Positions 9,647-18,165 of a stretch of 64,000 bases of DNA are shown piece after piece (the stretch's first letter is position 1; each line of letters begins with the position of its first letter). The translations under genes and the position numbers were made by a program. A model generated the notes under the pieces. That model was given only the letters and a program-made list of their open reading frames with translations, made no database searches and was not told the origin of the DNA. Source of the DNA: Neisseria musculi (lineage in GTDB: Bacteria > Pseudomonadota > Gammaproteobacteria > Burkholderiales > Neisseriaceae); contig NZ_CP060414.2 of the NCBI RefSeq assembly GCF_014297595.2, positions 186,001 through 250,000 on the forward strand, read 5' to 3'.

Positions 9647-9747
9647 ATTTCTCAGGCAGGTTTGAGACAGGTCATATTTTCAGGCGGCCATTGCTGCTAT
9701 AAAGGCTGCTCAAACCTGATTTTTCCACCCCGACAAAGGAGTTTGAA

Positions 9748-10218
9748 ATGAAGAAAATACCGGCAATATTGCTGGCCGCCGCACTCAGCCAAACAGCGTG
9801 GGCAGCAGACATCACCGTAGAGCAACCCTGGGCGCGCGCTACCGTGGAAGGCATGACGATGGGCGGCGCCTTCATGAACATCACCAACAACACCGGCAAA
9901 AACGATTTTCTTATCGGCGGCAGCAGTGCAGTAGCCGACAAAGTGGAGGTACACACGCATGTGAACGACAATGGCGTGATGCGTATGCGCGAAGTAGCGG
10001 GCGGCATCCCCTTGAAAGCCGGCCAAACCACCGAACTGAAGCCCGGCAGCTACCACATCATGTTTATGGGTTTGAAAAAGCAGCTGAAACTGGGCGATAA
10101 AGTGGAGGTTACTTTGAAATTCAAACGCGCCAAACCGCAAACCGTTACCATGGAAGTACAAAACGTACCGAAAACCAACGGCAATGCCGACAGCCACGGT
10201 ATGAAACACACGCATTAA
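9748..10218 (+). CDS. Periplasmic copper chaperone PCu(A)C
   Basis: A 156-residue exported protein: signal peptide MKKIPAILLAAALSQTAWAA, then the cupredoxin-like PCu(A)C domain. Known members deliver Cu(I) to cytochrome oxidase. The metal ligands are visible: histidine and methionines in HTHVNDNGVMRMREV and the HxM pair in YHIMFMGLKK, the spacing typical of the family. The C-terminus is His-rich (DSHGMKHTH), which may help capture copper. The ribosome site AAAGGAG lies seven bases before the ATG. Confidence 0.9.
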   Translation: MKKIPAILLAAALSQTAWAADITVEQPWARATVEGMTMGGAFMNITNNTGKNDFLIGGSSAVADKVEVHTHVNDNGVMRMREVAGGIPLKAGQTTELKPGSYHIMFMGLKKQLKLGDKVEVTLKFKRAKPQTVTMEVQNVPKTNGNADSHGMKHTH

Positions 10219-10260
10219 ACCGAGATGTTTACAGCTTTTCTGCTTGAAACTTGGAACTAC

Positions 10261-10286
10261 AGGCCGTCTGAATATTTCAGATGGCA
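10261..10286. terminator. Imperfect inverted DUS pair after the copper chaperone gene
   Basis: AGGCCGTCTGAA is followed after three bases by TTCAGATGGCA, one mismatch from an ideal inverse. The stem still forms. Confidence 0.5.
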
Positions 10287-10361
10287 TGTAGTATCTAAAA
10301 TTTAGTTGGTTACATTTTTAATTTTTGCTTGAGAACCTATTTTGGGATTTTTTAGAAGGAG

Positions 10362-10845
10362 TTGTACTAGATTAAACCCTAAGTCCTATATCAATTCCGC
10401 AGGGCCTTAAGATGCTGGAATGGTGTACCGAAGTTAAACCCGAAATTTGCATTTTTTCTAAAATAAAGGGGAGGATTTTCGATCGATTCCATTGTATTTA
10501 TGTAAGACACGTTTTGTCTGATTCCAAAAATTTCCAATGCTGTTATTAATATGTTTTTGTTGGTCGGCAAACTGCCGTGATTTATCCGGTGATGGGGGGG
10601 CTGCCAAAACTCTATGCATCGTAACTGTTCAAACTATCCATATAAACTACACTGTCAGGCATAATTTCCTCACAATAACAGGAAACAAGCTTTCTTTGCG
10701 GCGTTATTCACTATGGTCGTATAAGCTTTGCCATCCCGCTTGGGAATACCAAAAACCACTACTTTACCTGACGGTTTCCCCAGCCGATCTTTCCTTAATG
10801 CTTGAGACCGATGAGCTTATCATGAAGCCGGCGAGTTTCCTTTGA
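10362..10845 (-). pseudogene. Degenerate IS1595-family element
   Basis: GGAGTTGTACTAGATTA near 10362 resembles the ends of elements A-C. Read leftward, the frames contain scraps of the same transposase: an IGNFWNQTKR segment followed by HKYNGIDRK, and further upstream MPDSVVYMDSLNSYDA, matching the second-Asp region. Stops and shifts interrupt it everywhere. The opposite end is not recognisable. Confidence 0.6.
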
Positions 10846-11223
10846 GATACAGACATGGATATTGTAGGCCACTGAGATCAAAGTAGGTTAAGCCAACAGG
10901 CGCTACGTAAACGCTGGCTGATGAGGAGATGACTGACTATATCGCCTAGTCCTTGCAAAGCAAGACTGCTGAGTCCGTTGCGTCTTACAGCCTTATACTT
11001 AATTTTATTAGATTAACTATTATTATGGTGTGTTTTGAGTTTTCAAAAATTCTATGCATGAATTAGTAATTTAACTATAAAATACTTTTAAATTTAAATA
11101 CTTTTAAATTTTTTGACGAGATGAAAAAAACTACATTTTTTGATTAAAGTTAGAATAAAACCGGCATACCAAGTCTAAAATTTGTTCAAAATTTGTAATT
11201 TAATTAACACGGTGTGAGATGTT
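10846..11223. other. AT-rich leader upstream of the citrate operon
   Basis: No gene is seen. From about 11000 the sequence is very AT-rich, with two near copies of ACTTTTAAATTTAAATA around 11084-11110. A promoter for citC should lie here but none can be placed with confidence. No adjacent regulator gene (such as citAB) is present. Confidence 0.4.
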
Positions 11224-12258
11224 ATGGATTCGGTATCGTGTGAATTTGAGCGAATTTATACTGGTGATTTGGAAGGTATCCATGAAGTTACTGAGTTTCT
11301 ACATCAAAACAATCTCAATGTAGATGATTTTATTGAAGTGTTTTTGGTACTGCGTAACGGCAAAGGCGAAATCATTGCCTGCGGAGGTATTGCATTTGGG
11401 GTGATTAAGTGTGTGGCGATAGACGACAGCTGCCGCGGGCAGGGCATTGCGCTCACGTTGGCCTCTTCGCTGATCCAACTGGCCGCCGAACTCGGCTACC
11501 ATCATCTCTTTATCTACACCAAACCCGAAAATGAGCCGTTTTTTACCGACTGCAGTTTCTATCCGATTGCCGCCGTGCCGGGCCGTGTGGTGCTGCTGGA
11601 AAACAGCCCCGTCCGCCTGAAGCAGTATCAGGCCCGGTTGGCGGCGCTCAAGCAGCCCGGCGAGCGTATCAGCTCCATCGTGATGACGCCAACCCGTTTA
11701 CCAACGGCCATCTTTAATCTGATCGAGAGCGCGTTGGCGCAATGCGACTGGTTGCACCTGTTTGTGGTGGGTGAAGACAAATCGCAGTTTTCCTACGCCG
11801 ACCGTTTGGCGCTGATTAAGGCGGGCACGGCCCACCTTTCGCGCTTAACGGTGCACGAAGGCTCTCCCTATATCATTTCCCGCGCTACCTTCCCCTGTTA
11901 TTTCCTGAAGCAGGAAAGCATCGTCCACCAATGCCATATGGAATTGGATTTAAGCATTTTCCGCATTTATATCGCGCCGCCGCTGGGCATCACCCACCGT
12001 TTCGTGGGCAACGAGCCTAATTGCGTGATTACCAATTACTACAACAAACAGATGCGCATCTGGCTGAAATCCCCCGAAATCAACGCGCCGCCGATAGAAG
12101 TGGTGCAGATTCAGCGTTTGGAATACCAAAACGACGTGATTTCGGCCACCAAAGTGCGCAAATGGTTGGGCGAGGGCGATTTTGAGACGCTGCGGCATTA
12201 TGTGCCCGACAGCACCTACCGTTTTTTAATCAACAAATATGAAAAGGCCAGTGTATGA
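11224..12258 (+). CDS. citC: [Citrate (pro-3S)-lyase] ligase, active-site motif lost to two compensating indels
   Basis: CitC acetylates the citrate lyase acyl-carrier subunit so the enzyme can work. 344 residues with an N-terminal GNAT-like region (VAIDDSCRGQGIALTLA) and a C-terminal nucleotidyltransferase region (FRIYIAPPLGITHRFVGNEP, SATKVRKWL). The expected catalytic motif NPFTxGH is absent in frame, where MTPTRLPTAIFNL is read. The +2 frame over the same bases reads ANPFTNGHL. Restoring one A after the ATG at 11683-11685 and removing one A from TTTAA near 11713-11716 recovers the motif. Either the gene is inactive or the assembly has two base errors here. It overlaps citD by four bases. 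Confidence 0.9.
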   Translation: MDSVSCEFERIYTGDLEGIHEVTEFLHQNNLNVDDFIEVFLVLRNGKGEIIACGGIAFGVIKCVAIDDSCRGQGIALTLASSLIQLAAELGYHHLFIYTKPENEPFFTDCSFYPIAAVPGRVVLLENSPVRLKQYQARLAALKQPGERISSIVMTPTRLPTAIFNLIESALAQCDWLHLFVVGEDKSQFSYADRLALIKAGTAHLSRLTVHEGSPYIISRATFPCYFLKQESIVHQCHMELDLSIFRIYIAPPLGITHRFVGNEPNCVITNYYNKQMRIWLKSPEINAPPIEVVQIQRLEYQNDVISATKVRKWLGEGDFETLRHYVPDSTYRFLINKYEKASV

Positions 12259-12548
12259 ACGCGATTACCAAAGACAGCGTGGCCGGCACGTTGGAATCGA
12301 GCGACGTGATGGTTTATGCCAGCCCCAACCCCGGCGGCGGCAGGCTGATTACCATCAACAGCTCGGTCGGCCAGCAGTTTGCCCTGCAGATCAGGGCGAG
12401 TGTGGAGGCGGTGCTGAACCGTTTGAATATCGAAGAAGCCGCGCTGCAAATCGAAGACAAAGGCGCGCTCGACTGCGTGTTGCAGGCACGGGTGAAAGCC
12501 GCGCTGCTGCGCGCCGGCGCGCAGGCGGATTGGGAGGAACTGCTATGA
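12255..12548 (+). CDS. citD: Citrate lyase acyl carrier protein (gamma subunit)
   Basis: A 97-residue carrier that holds the phosphoribosyl-dephospho-CoA prosthetic group of citrate lyase. The attachment serine lies in the family motif AGTLESSDVMV at residues 10-20, and the GRLITINSSVGQQF core follows. The ATG overlaps the citC stop (ATGA) and the end overlaps the citE start, so translation is coupled. Intact. Confidence 0.95.
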   Translation: MNAITKDSVAGTLESSDVMVYASPNPGGGRLITINSSVGQQFALQIRASVEAVLNRLNIEEAALQIEDKGALDCVLQARVKAALLRAGAQADWEELL

Positions 12549-13423
12549 AACTGCGCCGCTCCATGCTGTTTGTGCCGGGCGCTAACGCCGCAATGGTCAG
12601 CACATCGTTTATCTATCGGCCCGACACCATTATGTTTGACTTGGAAGATTCGGTCGCCCTGTCTGAAAAAGACACCGCCCGTATGCTGGTGGCGCACGCG
12701 CTGCAACACCCGCTCTACCGCGAAATGGAAACGCTGGTGCGCGTGAACCCGCTCTCTTCCGAATACGGTCTGGTCGACTTGAATGCGGCAGTGCGCGGCG
12801 GTGCCAGTGGCATCCGCCTGCCCAAAACTGACGGACCGCAGGATATCGCCGATATGGAGGCCGAAATCGAGAAAATCGAGCGCGCTTGTGGCCGAGAAGT
12901 GGGTTGCACGCTGATGCTGGCCGCCATCGAATCGCCGCAGGGGATTTTGGCCGCCAACGAAATCGCCAAAGCCTCGAAACGCCTGATCGGCATTGCTTTG
13001 GGGGCGGAAGACTATGTGCGCGCCATGAAAACCGAGCGCTCGCCCGAAGGCATCGAACTGATGTTCGCCCGCTCCACCATTCTGCACGCGGCCCGCGCCA
13101 ACGGCCTGATGGCGTTTGATACGGTGTACTCCGACGTGCGCAATGAAGAGGGCTTTTTGCGCGAAGCCGCTTTAATCAAGCAGATGGGCTTCGACGGCAA
13201 ATCACTGATCAATCCTTCGCAAATCGCCCTGATTCACAACCTGTTCGCCCCCACCCAGAAAGAAGTTGAGCAGGCCGAGCGCATTATCCGCGCCGCCGAA
13301 GAGGCCGCGCAGGCGGGCATCGGCGTGGTGTCGCTCAACGGCAAAATGGTCGATACCCCGATTATCGAACGTTCGCACTTGATTTTGCAGCGCGCGCAAA
13401 CTTCAGGCATACGCGAGGAATAA
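12545..13423 (+). CDS. citE: Citrate lyase beta subunit (citryl-CoA lyase)
   Basis: CitE cleaves the citryl thioester to oxaloacetate and acetyl carrier. The correct start is ATG 12545, overlapping the citD stop, giving 292 residues. A longer open frame from 12239 is only read-through over citD. Landmarks: RRSMLFVPGANAAM, the Mg-binding MFDLEDSVALSEKD, TLVRVNPLSSEYG, GIRLPKTDGPQD, LMLAAIESPQGIL and GFDGKSLINPSQI. Intact. Confidence 0.96.
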   Translation: MKLRRSMLFVPGANAAMVSTSFIYRPDTIMFDLEDSVALSEKDTARMLVAHALQHPLYREMETLVRVNPLSSEYGLVDLNAAVRGGASGIRLPKTDGPQDIADMEAEIEKIERACGREVGCTLMLAAIESPQGILAANEIAKASKRLIGIALGAEDYVRAMKTERSPEGIELMFARSTILHAARANGLMAFDTVYSDVRNEEGFLREAALIKQMGFDGKSLINPSQIALIHNLFAPTQKEVEQAERIIRAAEEAAQAGIGVVSLNGKMVDTPIIERSHLILQRAQTSGIREE

Positions 13424-13426
13424 ATC

Positions 13427-14950
13427 ATGAGCAAAAGCAGAGAACAACGCGTTACCAAAGGCACAGCCAACAGCCAATACCGCGCTTTCGAGCCGGTGGT
13501 GAAAAAAGTGAAACTTTCCAACGAATACCTGTCGCGCAAAATCTGCCCCAGCATCCAAGCCGCCGTCAGAGCCTGCGGCTTGGAAGACGGCATGACGGTT
13601 TCGTTCCACCACTCCTACCGCGGCGGCGATTTCGTGCTGAATATGGTAATGGATGTATTGGCGGGCATGGGCTTTCACAACCTCACCGTGGCTGCCAGCT
13701 CGCTTTCGGGCTGCCACGATCCGATGATCGCCCATATCCGCAACGGCGTGGTGCGCAAAATCTATACTTCCGGCCTGCGCGGCAAGCTCGGCGAATTTAT
13801 TTCGCAAGGGCATATGGAAGAACCGGTGCAGATTCACTCGCATGGCGGCCGCGTGCAACTGATGCAGAGCGGTGAGTTGGTGCCGGACGTGGCGCTTCTG
13901 GCGGTGCCCAGTTGCGATAGTTTCGGTAATGCCTGCGGCTATATCGGCAACAACATCTGCGGTTCGCTCGGTTATGCTAAAGCCGATGCACAGTTCGCCC
14001 GCAAAGTGGTGCTGGTAACCGAAGCGGTGAAACCCTATCCGCACAGCCCAGCCGGTGTTTACCAAGATCAGGTGGACTACATCGTGGTGGTGGACGCGGT
14101 GGGCGACTCCAGCAAAATTGGCGCAGGATCCACCCGTATGACTACTAACCCGCGTGAGTTGCTGATTGCCCGCCGTGCCGCCGACGTGATTGAAAAATCA
14201 GGCTATTTTCAAAACGGTTTTTCGCTGCAAACCGGTTCGGGCGGTGCCTCGCTGGCCGTTACCCGCTTTTTGGAAGACAAAATGCGCCGCCGGAACATCA
14301 GCGCCTCATTTGCGCTTGGCGGCATCACGGCCAGCATGGTGGATCTGCATGAAAAAGGGCTGATAGAGAAGCTGATTGACGTGCAGAGCTTCGACAGCAC
14401 GGCTACCGCTTCGCTGGCGCGCAATCCCGGTCATATCGAAATCAGTGCCAACCAATACGCCAATTTAGGCTCCAAAGGCGCATCGGTGGAAAGGCTGGAC
14501 GTGGTGGTGTTGAGTGCGCTCGAAATCGACACAGAGTTTAATGTAAACGTAATCACCGGTTCAGATGGCATCATCCGCGGTGCCTCGGGCGGCCATTGTG
14601 ATACTGCATCGGGTGCGCGTTTGGCCATGATTGTGGCACCGTTGGTGCGTGGCCGTATTCCTACCGTGGTGAAAGATGTGCTGACCACGGTAACGCCCGG
14701 CGAACACATCGACATTCTGGTTACCGACCACGGCATCGCCGTCAACCCCAAACGCCCCAAACTGGCGGCGCGGCTGCACGAGGCCGGCATCGAAACCGTG
14801 CCGATCGAAGCGCTCTACCAACGCGCGGTGATGCTGACGGGCGAACCCGACGCCATCCGCTTCACCGAGCGGCCGGTGGCGATGATCCGCTACCGCGACG
14901 GCAGCGTGATCGACACCGTTTATCAAATCGCCGCCACCACGGAAGGTTAA
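13427..14950 (+). CDS. citF: Citrate lyase alpha subunit (citrate:acetyl-ACP transferase)
   Basis: CitF transfers the carrier from acetate to citrate before cleavage. 507 residues, normal length. Recognisable regions are DGMTVSFHHSYRGGDFVLN, LSGCHDPMIAHIRNGVV, GSGGASLAVTRFLEDKMR and SGGHCDTASGARLAMIVAP, ending in RYRDGSVIDTVYQI. It starts three bases after citE. No lesion is seen. Confidence 0.96.
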   Translation: MSKSREQRVTKGTANSQYRAFEPVVKKVKLSNEYLSRKICPSIQAAVRACGLEDGMTVSFHHSYRGGDFVLNMVMDVLAGMGFHNLTVAASSLSGCHDPMIAHIRNGVVRKIYTSGLRGKLGEFISQGHMEEPVQIHSHGGRVQLMQSGELVPDVALLAVPSCDSFGNACGYIGNNICGSLGYAKADAQFARKVVLVTEAVKPYPHSPAGVYQDQVDYIVVVDAVGDSSKIGAGSTRMTTNPRELLIARRAADVIEKSGYFQNGFSLQTGSGGASLAVTRFLEDKMRRRNISASFALGGITASMVDLHEKGLIEKLIDVQSFDSTATASLARNPGHIEISANQYANLGSKGASVERLDVVVLSALEIDTEFNVNVITGSDGIIRGASGGHCDTASGARLAMIVAPLVRGRIPTVVKDVLTTVTPGEHIDILVTDHGIAVNPKRPKLAARLHEAGIETVPIEALYQRAVMLTGEPDAIRFTERPVAMIRYRDGSVIDTVYQIAATTEG

Positions 14951-14953
14951 ACC

Positions 14954-15604
14954 ATGTATTCCGCCCCTGGTTTCCCACCGCTCATCGGCAGCGAAGTCCC
15001 GCTGGAAAGTGTGCTGGCCGCGCGTGATTTGCGCTATGCCGCGCAGCAGGCGCTGCTGGCGGGCAGGGCGGCCTCTTTGGTGAGTTTCAGCGTATTGGCG
15101 CCGGGCGGGGTGAAACGCAGCCTGTTTCTAGACGAAATCTTTCAGACAGGCTATGCCTGTCTGAAACAGATACTGGCCGAAAGGCATATCACTATTAGCG
15201 CCGAACAGCATCTGGATTTGAAAGGCGGCAATAGTCTGCTGTTGGCGGTCGATTGCGCTGCCGATGTCTTGAAACCCCTGATGATGGAGCTGGAACACCA
15301 GCACCCGCTGGGCCGTTTGTGGGATATCGACATCATCGGCGGCGACGGTCAACCGCTGTCCCGCAGCCGTTTCGGCCTGCCGCCGCGCGCCTGCCTGTGC
15401 TGCGGCGAACCCGCCAAAGCGTGCGCCCGCAGTCGCCGCCACAGTTTGGACGAGCTTCAGACGGTCATGCGCGACCATTACCGCCGCTATCGCGAAATCG
15501 TGGTGCTGGGCGGCAGCATGAGCGCCGCCTTGTGTGCCGAAGCCGAGCTGACCCCCAACCCGGGCTGGTTGATGCTGACAATCAGGGGCCGTACCCCGAC
15601 ATGA
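14954..15604 (+). CDS. citX: CitX part of a CitXG protein (apo-citrate lyase phosphoribosyl-dephospho-CoA transferase)
   Basis: CitX loads the prosthetic group onto CitD. The frame has the CitX core: ARDLRYAAQQALLA, then LWDIDIIGGDGQPLSRSRFG and PPRACLCCGEPAKACARSRR. After about residue 180 it continues into what belongs to CitG (GGSMSAALCAEAELTPNPG) and is then shifted, reading WLMLTIRGRTPT to a stop. The intended reading appears to be a CitX-CitG fusion as in Haemophilus CitXG. Deletion of one C around 15562-15565 breaks the fusion. Confidence 0.85.
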   Translation: MYSAPGFPPLIGSEVPLESVLAARDLRYAAQQALLAGRAASLVSFSVLAPGGVKRSLFLDEIFQTGYACLKQILAERHITISAEQHLDLKGGNSLLLAVDCAADVLKPLMMELEHQHPLGRLWDIDIIGGDGQPLSRSRFGLPPRACLCCGEPAKACARSRRHSLDELQTVMRDHYRRYREIVVLGGSMSAALCAEAELTPNPGWLMLTIRGRTPT

Positions 15605-16353
15605 CCTTGCCCATGTTCCGCGCCAGCGCGCACGCCTTGGCACCGTTTCTCACCCGCTGCGCCCTCACCGGCAGCAGTTTCGCGCAACGACCGCCCGACG
15701 AAGCCGTGCTGGCCGCCGTGCGCCCCGTCGGTTTGCAGGCCGAACAGGCCATGCTGAACGCCACCGGCGGAGCCAATACCCACAAAGGCGCGCTGTTTGC
15801 CTTCGGCATTCTGGCGGCGGTGTTGGGGCGGCGGATAGCGCGCGGCGAACGGCCCGGCTGGACGGTGCTTTCCGGCGATATCCAAGCCGTTTGCGCCGGC
15901 TTACGGCAAGAGCAAGGGCAGGGCGACACCGCCGGCGCACGCTTCTACCGCGAATACGGCCTGGGCGGTGCGCGCGGCGAAGCACTCTCCGGCTTCGCCA
16001 CCGTAACCGATATCGCGCTGCCCGCCTACCGGCAAGCCTTTGCCGCCACTGGGAACCGCAGCCACGCCCTGCGTTATGCGCTGCTCAAGCTGCTGGCGCA
16101 CAACCGTGACACCAACGTGGTGAAACGCGGTGGCATCGAAGCGCTCGGCCTACTGCAGCGGCAGGCTCAGGCCGTATTGGCTAACGGGCAGCTTTTAAGA
16201 CGGCCGCAACCGTTATATCTCGCTTTGAAACAGTTTGACCAATGGTGTACGCAGCGCAATTTAAGTACCGGAGGCAGTGCCGATCTGCTAGCGCTCACCA
16301 TTTGGATAACACAATATTCCAACACACAGGAGTTTGATCATGACTCAATCTGA
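15560..16353 (+). pseudogene. citG: CitG part of CitXG (triphosphoribosyl-dephospho-CoA synthase), separated by a frameshift
   Basis: CitG makes the prosthetic-group precursor from ATP and dephospho-CoA. The frame opens with PGLVDADNQGPYPDM, the N-terminal family motif, whose first residues (LTPNPG) lie in the CitX frame. It continues with NATGGANTHKGALFAFG, the hallmark of the family, and DTNVVKRGGIEALGLLQ. The first ATG in this frame is 15601, inside the motif, so independent translation would lose the front. The end overlaps the citT start by 14 bases. Broken unless a base was missed in sequencing. Confidence 0.8.
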
Positions 16354-17819
16354 CGGCTCTCAAGCCGCGTCCTCTTTCTGGAGCAGGCATTGGAAGCAGA
16401 TTGCTTTCTTCGCCATTCCGGTACTGATTTTTTTCAGCACGCCCCCCGAAGGCCTGTCGCAGGTCGGCTGGCGCTTGTTCGGCTGGTATATCGCCGCCAT
16501 TTTCGGGCTGGTGGTCAAGCCTTGGGCGATGCCGGTGCTGCTGCTGGCAGCTGTTACCGGCGCAGGTATTGCCATGGGGCTCACCCCCAACGAGCAGGAT
16601 TTAGAAATGAAACATGTGCTTGCAGGCTATTCTTCCACCACCACCTGGCTGGTGTTCACCGCTTTTGCACTGAGCACGGCGTTTGTGTCCACCGGCTTGG
16701 GCAAACGCATTGCTTATCTGAATGATACGCAGCTTCGGCGGCACCACGCTGCGGCTGGGTTATATCAACACTGTGCTGGACTTGCTGATTTCGCCGGGAA
16801 TGCCCTCGGTAACCGCGCGCGGTGGCGGCATCATGACCCCGATTATGAACAGTGTATCCAAAGCCATCGGCTCCGACCCCGGAACAAGCCCCAGAAAAGG
16901 CGGTCTGTTTTTGATGTTGAACACCTATTTCACCGTGAAAAACACCGGCATGATTTTTCTCACCGCCATGGCGCCTAACGCGCTGGCTCTAAGCCTGCTT
17001 ATCCCGATATTGGGCGTGGAAGTGAGCTGGATGCAGTGGTTTGCCGCTGCTGCACTCCCCGGCCTGCTGGTTACTTTTTTAACCCCGCTAGTGCTGTATT
17101 TTCTTTACAGACCCGAAGTAACCAAAGTGGACCGTGAAGAAATTGTCGTGAAAGGCCTGGCAGAAATGGGGCCGATGAAACGCAGCGAAAAAATGCTGCT
17201 GGTGATTTTTGCGCTTGCTCTCTTGGGCTGGATAACAGGCGATTTTACTGGCATCAGTGCCGCTGCTGTAGCACTGGCCGCCATGGTGGGCTGCATCGTT
17301 GTGAGCGTTATCAGTTGGGACAATATCCTGCAAAACAAAGGCGGCTGGAACACCCTGATTTGGTATGGCGGCATTATCGGCCTATCTTCCGCGCTGGCCA
17401 AAGCCGACTTTTTCAAGTGGCTGGCAGCATATTTTTCCGAAATCATCGGCGGCGGGCAGATGCAGGGCGGCTATATTATGCTGGCCGTGATTCTCACCGT
17501 GAGCGTGGCCATTCGCTACCTGTTTGCTTCAGGCGGAGCCTATATCGCCGCCATGGTGCCCGTGTTTGCCACCGTGGGTGCGGTAACCAACGTCGATCCG
17601 CTGCTGCTGACTTTCGGCCTGCTGTTTTCCAACTCCTACGGCGGCATGCTTACCCACTACGGCTCCGGTCCCGCCTCGATTATCTACGGCACCGGCTATG
17701 CTACCACCAAACAATGGTGGACGGCAGGCGCAGTTATCGCTTTCGGTTCGCTGATTGTGCATCTCACCCTCGGCGTAGCATGGTGGAAAATGCTAAACAA
17801 TATGGGTTTGATCGGATAA
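16340..17819 (+). pseudogene. citT: Citrate:succinate antiporter of the DASS family, frameshifted
   Basis: The transporter would exchange citrate for succinate across the inner membrane, as CitT does in anaerobic citrate use. The first frame (start ATG 16340 after CAGGAG) carries the N-terminal helices through GLGKRIAYL. The second frame, open from 16722, continues SFGGTTLRLGYINTVLDLL and the DASS signature around PSVTARGGGIMTPIMNSV, then the remaining helices to LNNMGLIG. An extra A in CTGAATGATACG near 16720 separates them. The order after citXG supports the assignment. Confidence 0.85.
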
Positions 17820-18165
17820 GTCTGCTTGGTTTGTTGTCCGTTTATCTGCAGTCGGTACACTTTGCAATAATGCTAGCATTGTCCGCTTTACTGCGCTGCT
17901 TATGCGATAGTGAATCCACTTTATCTCGGATATAAGGCAGCAAGCCTCAGACAGCTTGGATATGGGGCTGATTCTGCTGCTGGAGGGACTTGTAACATTG
18001 TTTTTGAGCTAGATGCAGCAGTGCCGTAGGCGCAATGAGCCGCTTGCCTGGCTGCCCGGGGTTCTCTGCCTTGCAGCTGGATTTTAGCGTAGCAGGTTGG
18101 CTATATTGATAGGTCTTTCGCTGTTTCCGCTACAATACTGCTTTTTCCCCACGCTGCCCCATCTC
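17820..18165. other. Intergenic region between citT and the ABC-F gene
   Basis: No gene, and no uptake sequence. GTGAATCCACTTTATCTCGG near 17912 resembles short degenerate repeats common between Neisseria genes. ACAATACTGC at about 18132 could hold a weak -10 for the next gene. Confidence 0.3.

Noticed and set aside
10918..10925. CTGATGAG resembling a hammerhead ribozyme core
   Set aside because: No matching GAAA strand or helices around it, so a chance octamer.
12239..12544. Longer N-terminus for citE
   Set aside because: The extension only reads through citD in another frame; ATG 12545 gives the normal family start with stop-start overlap.
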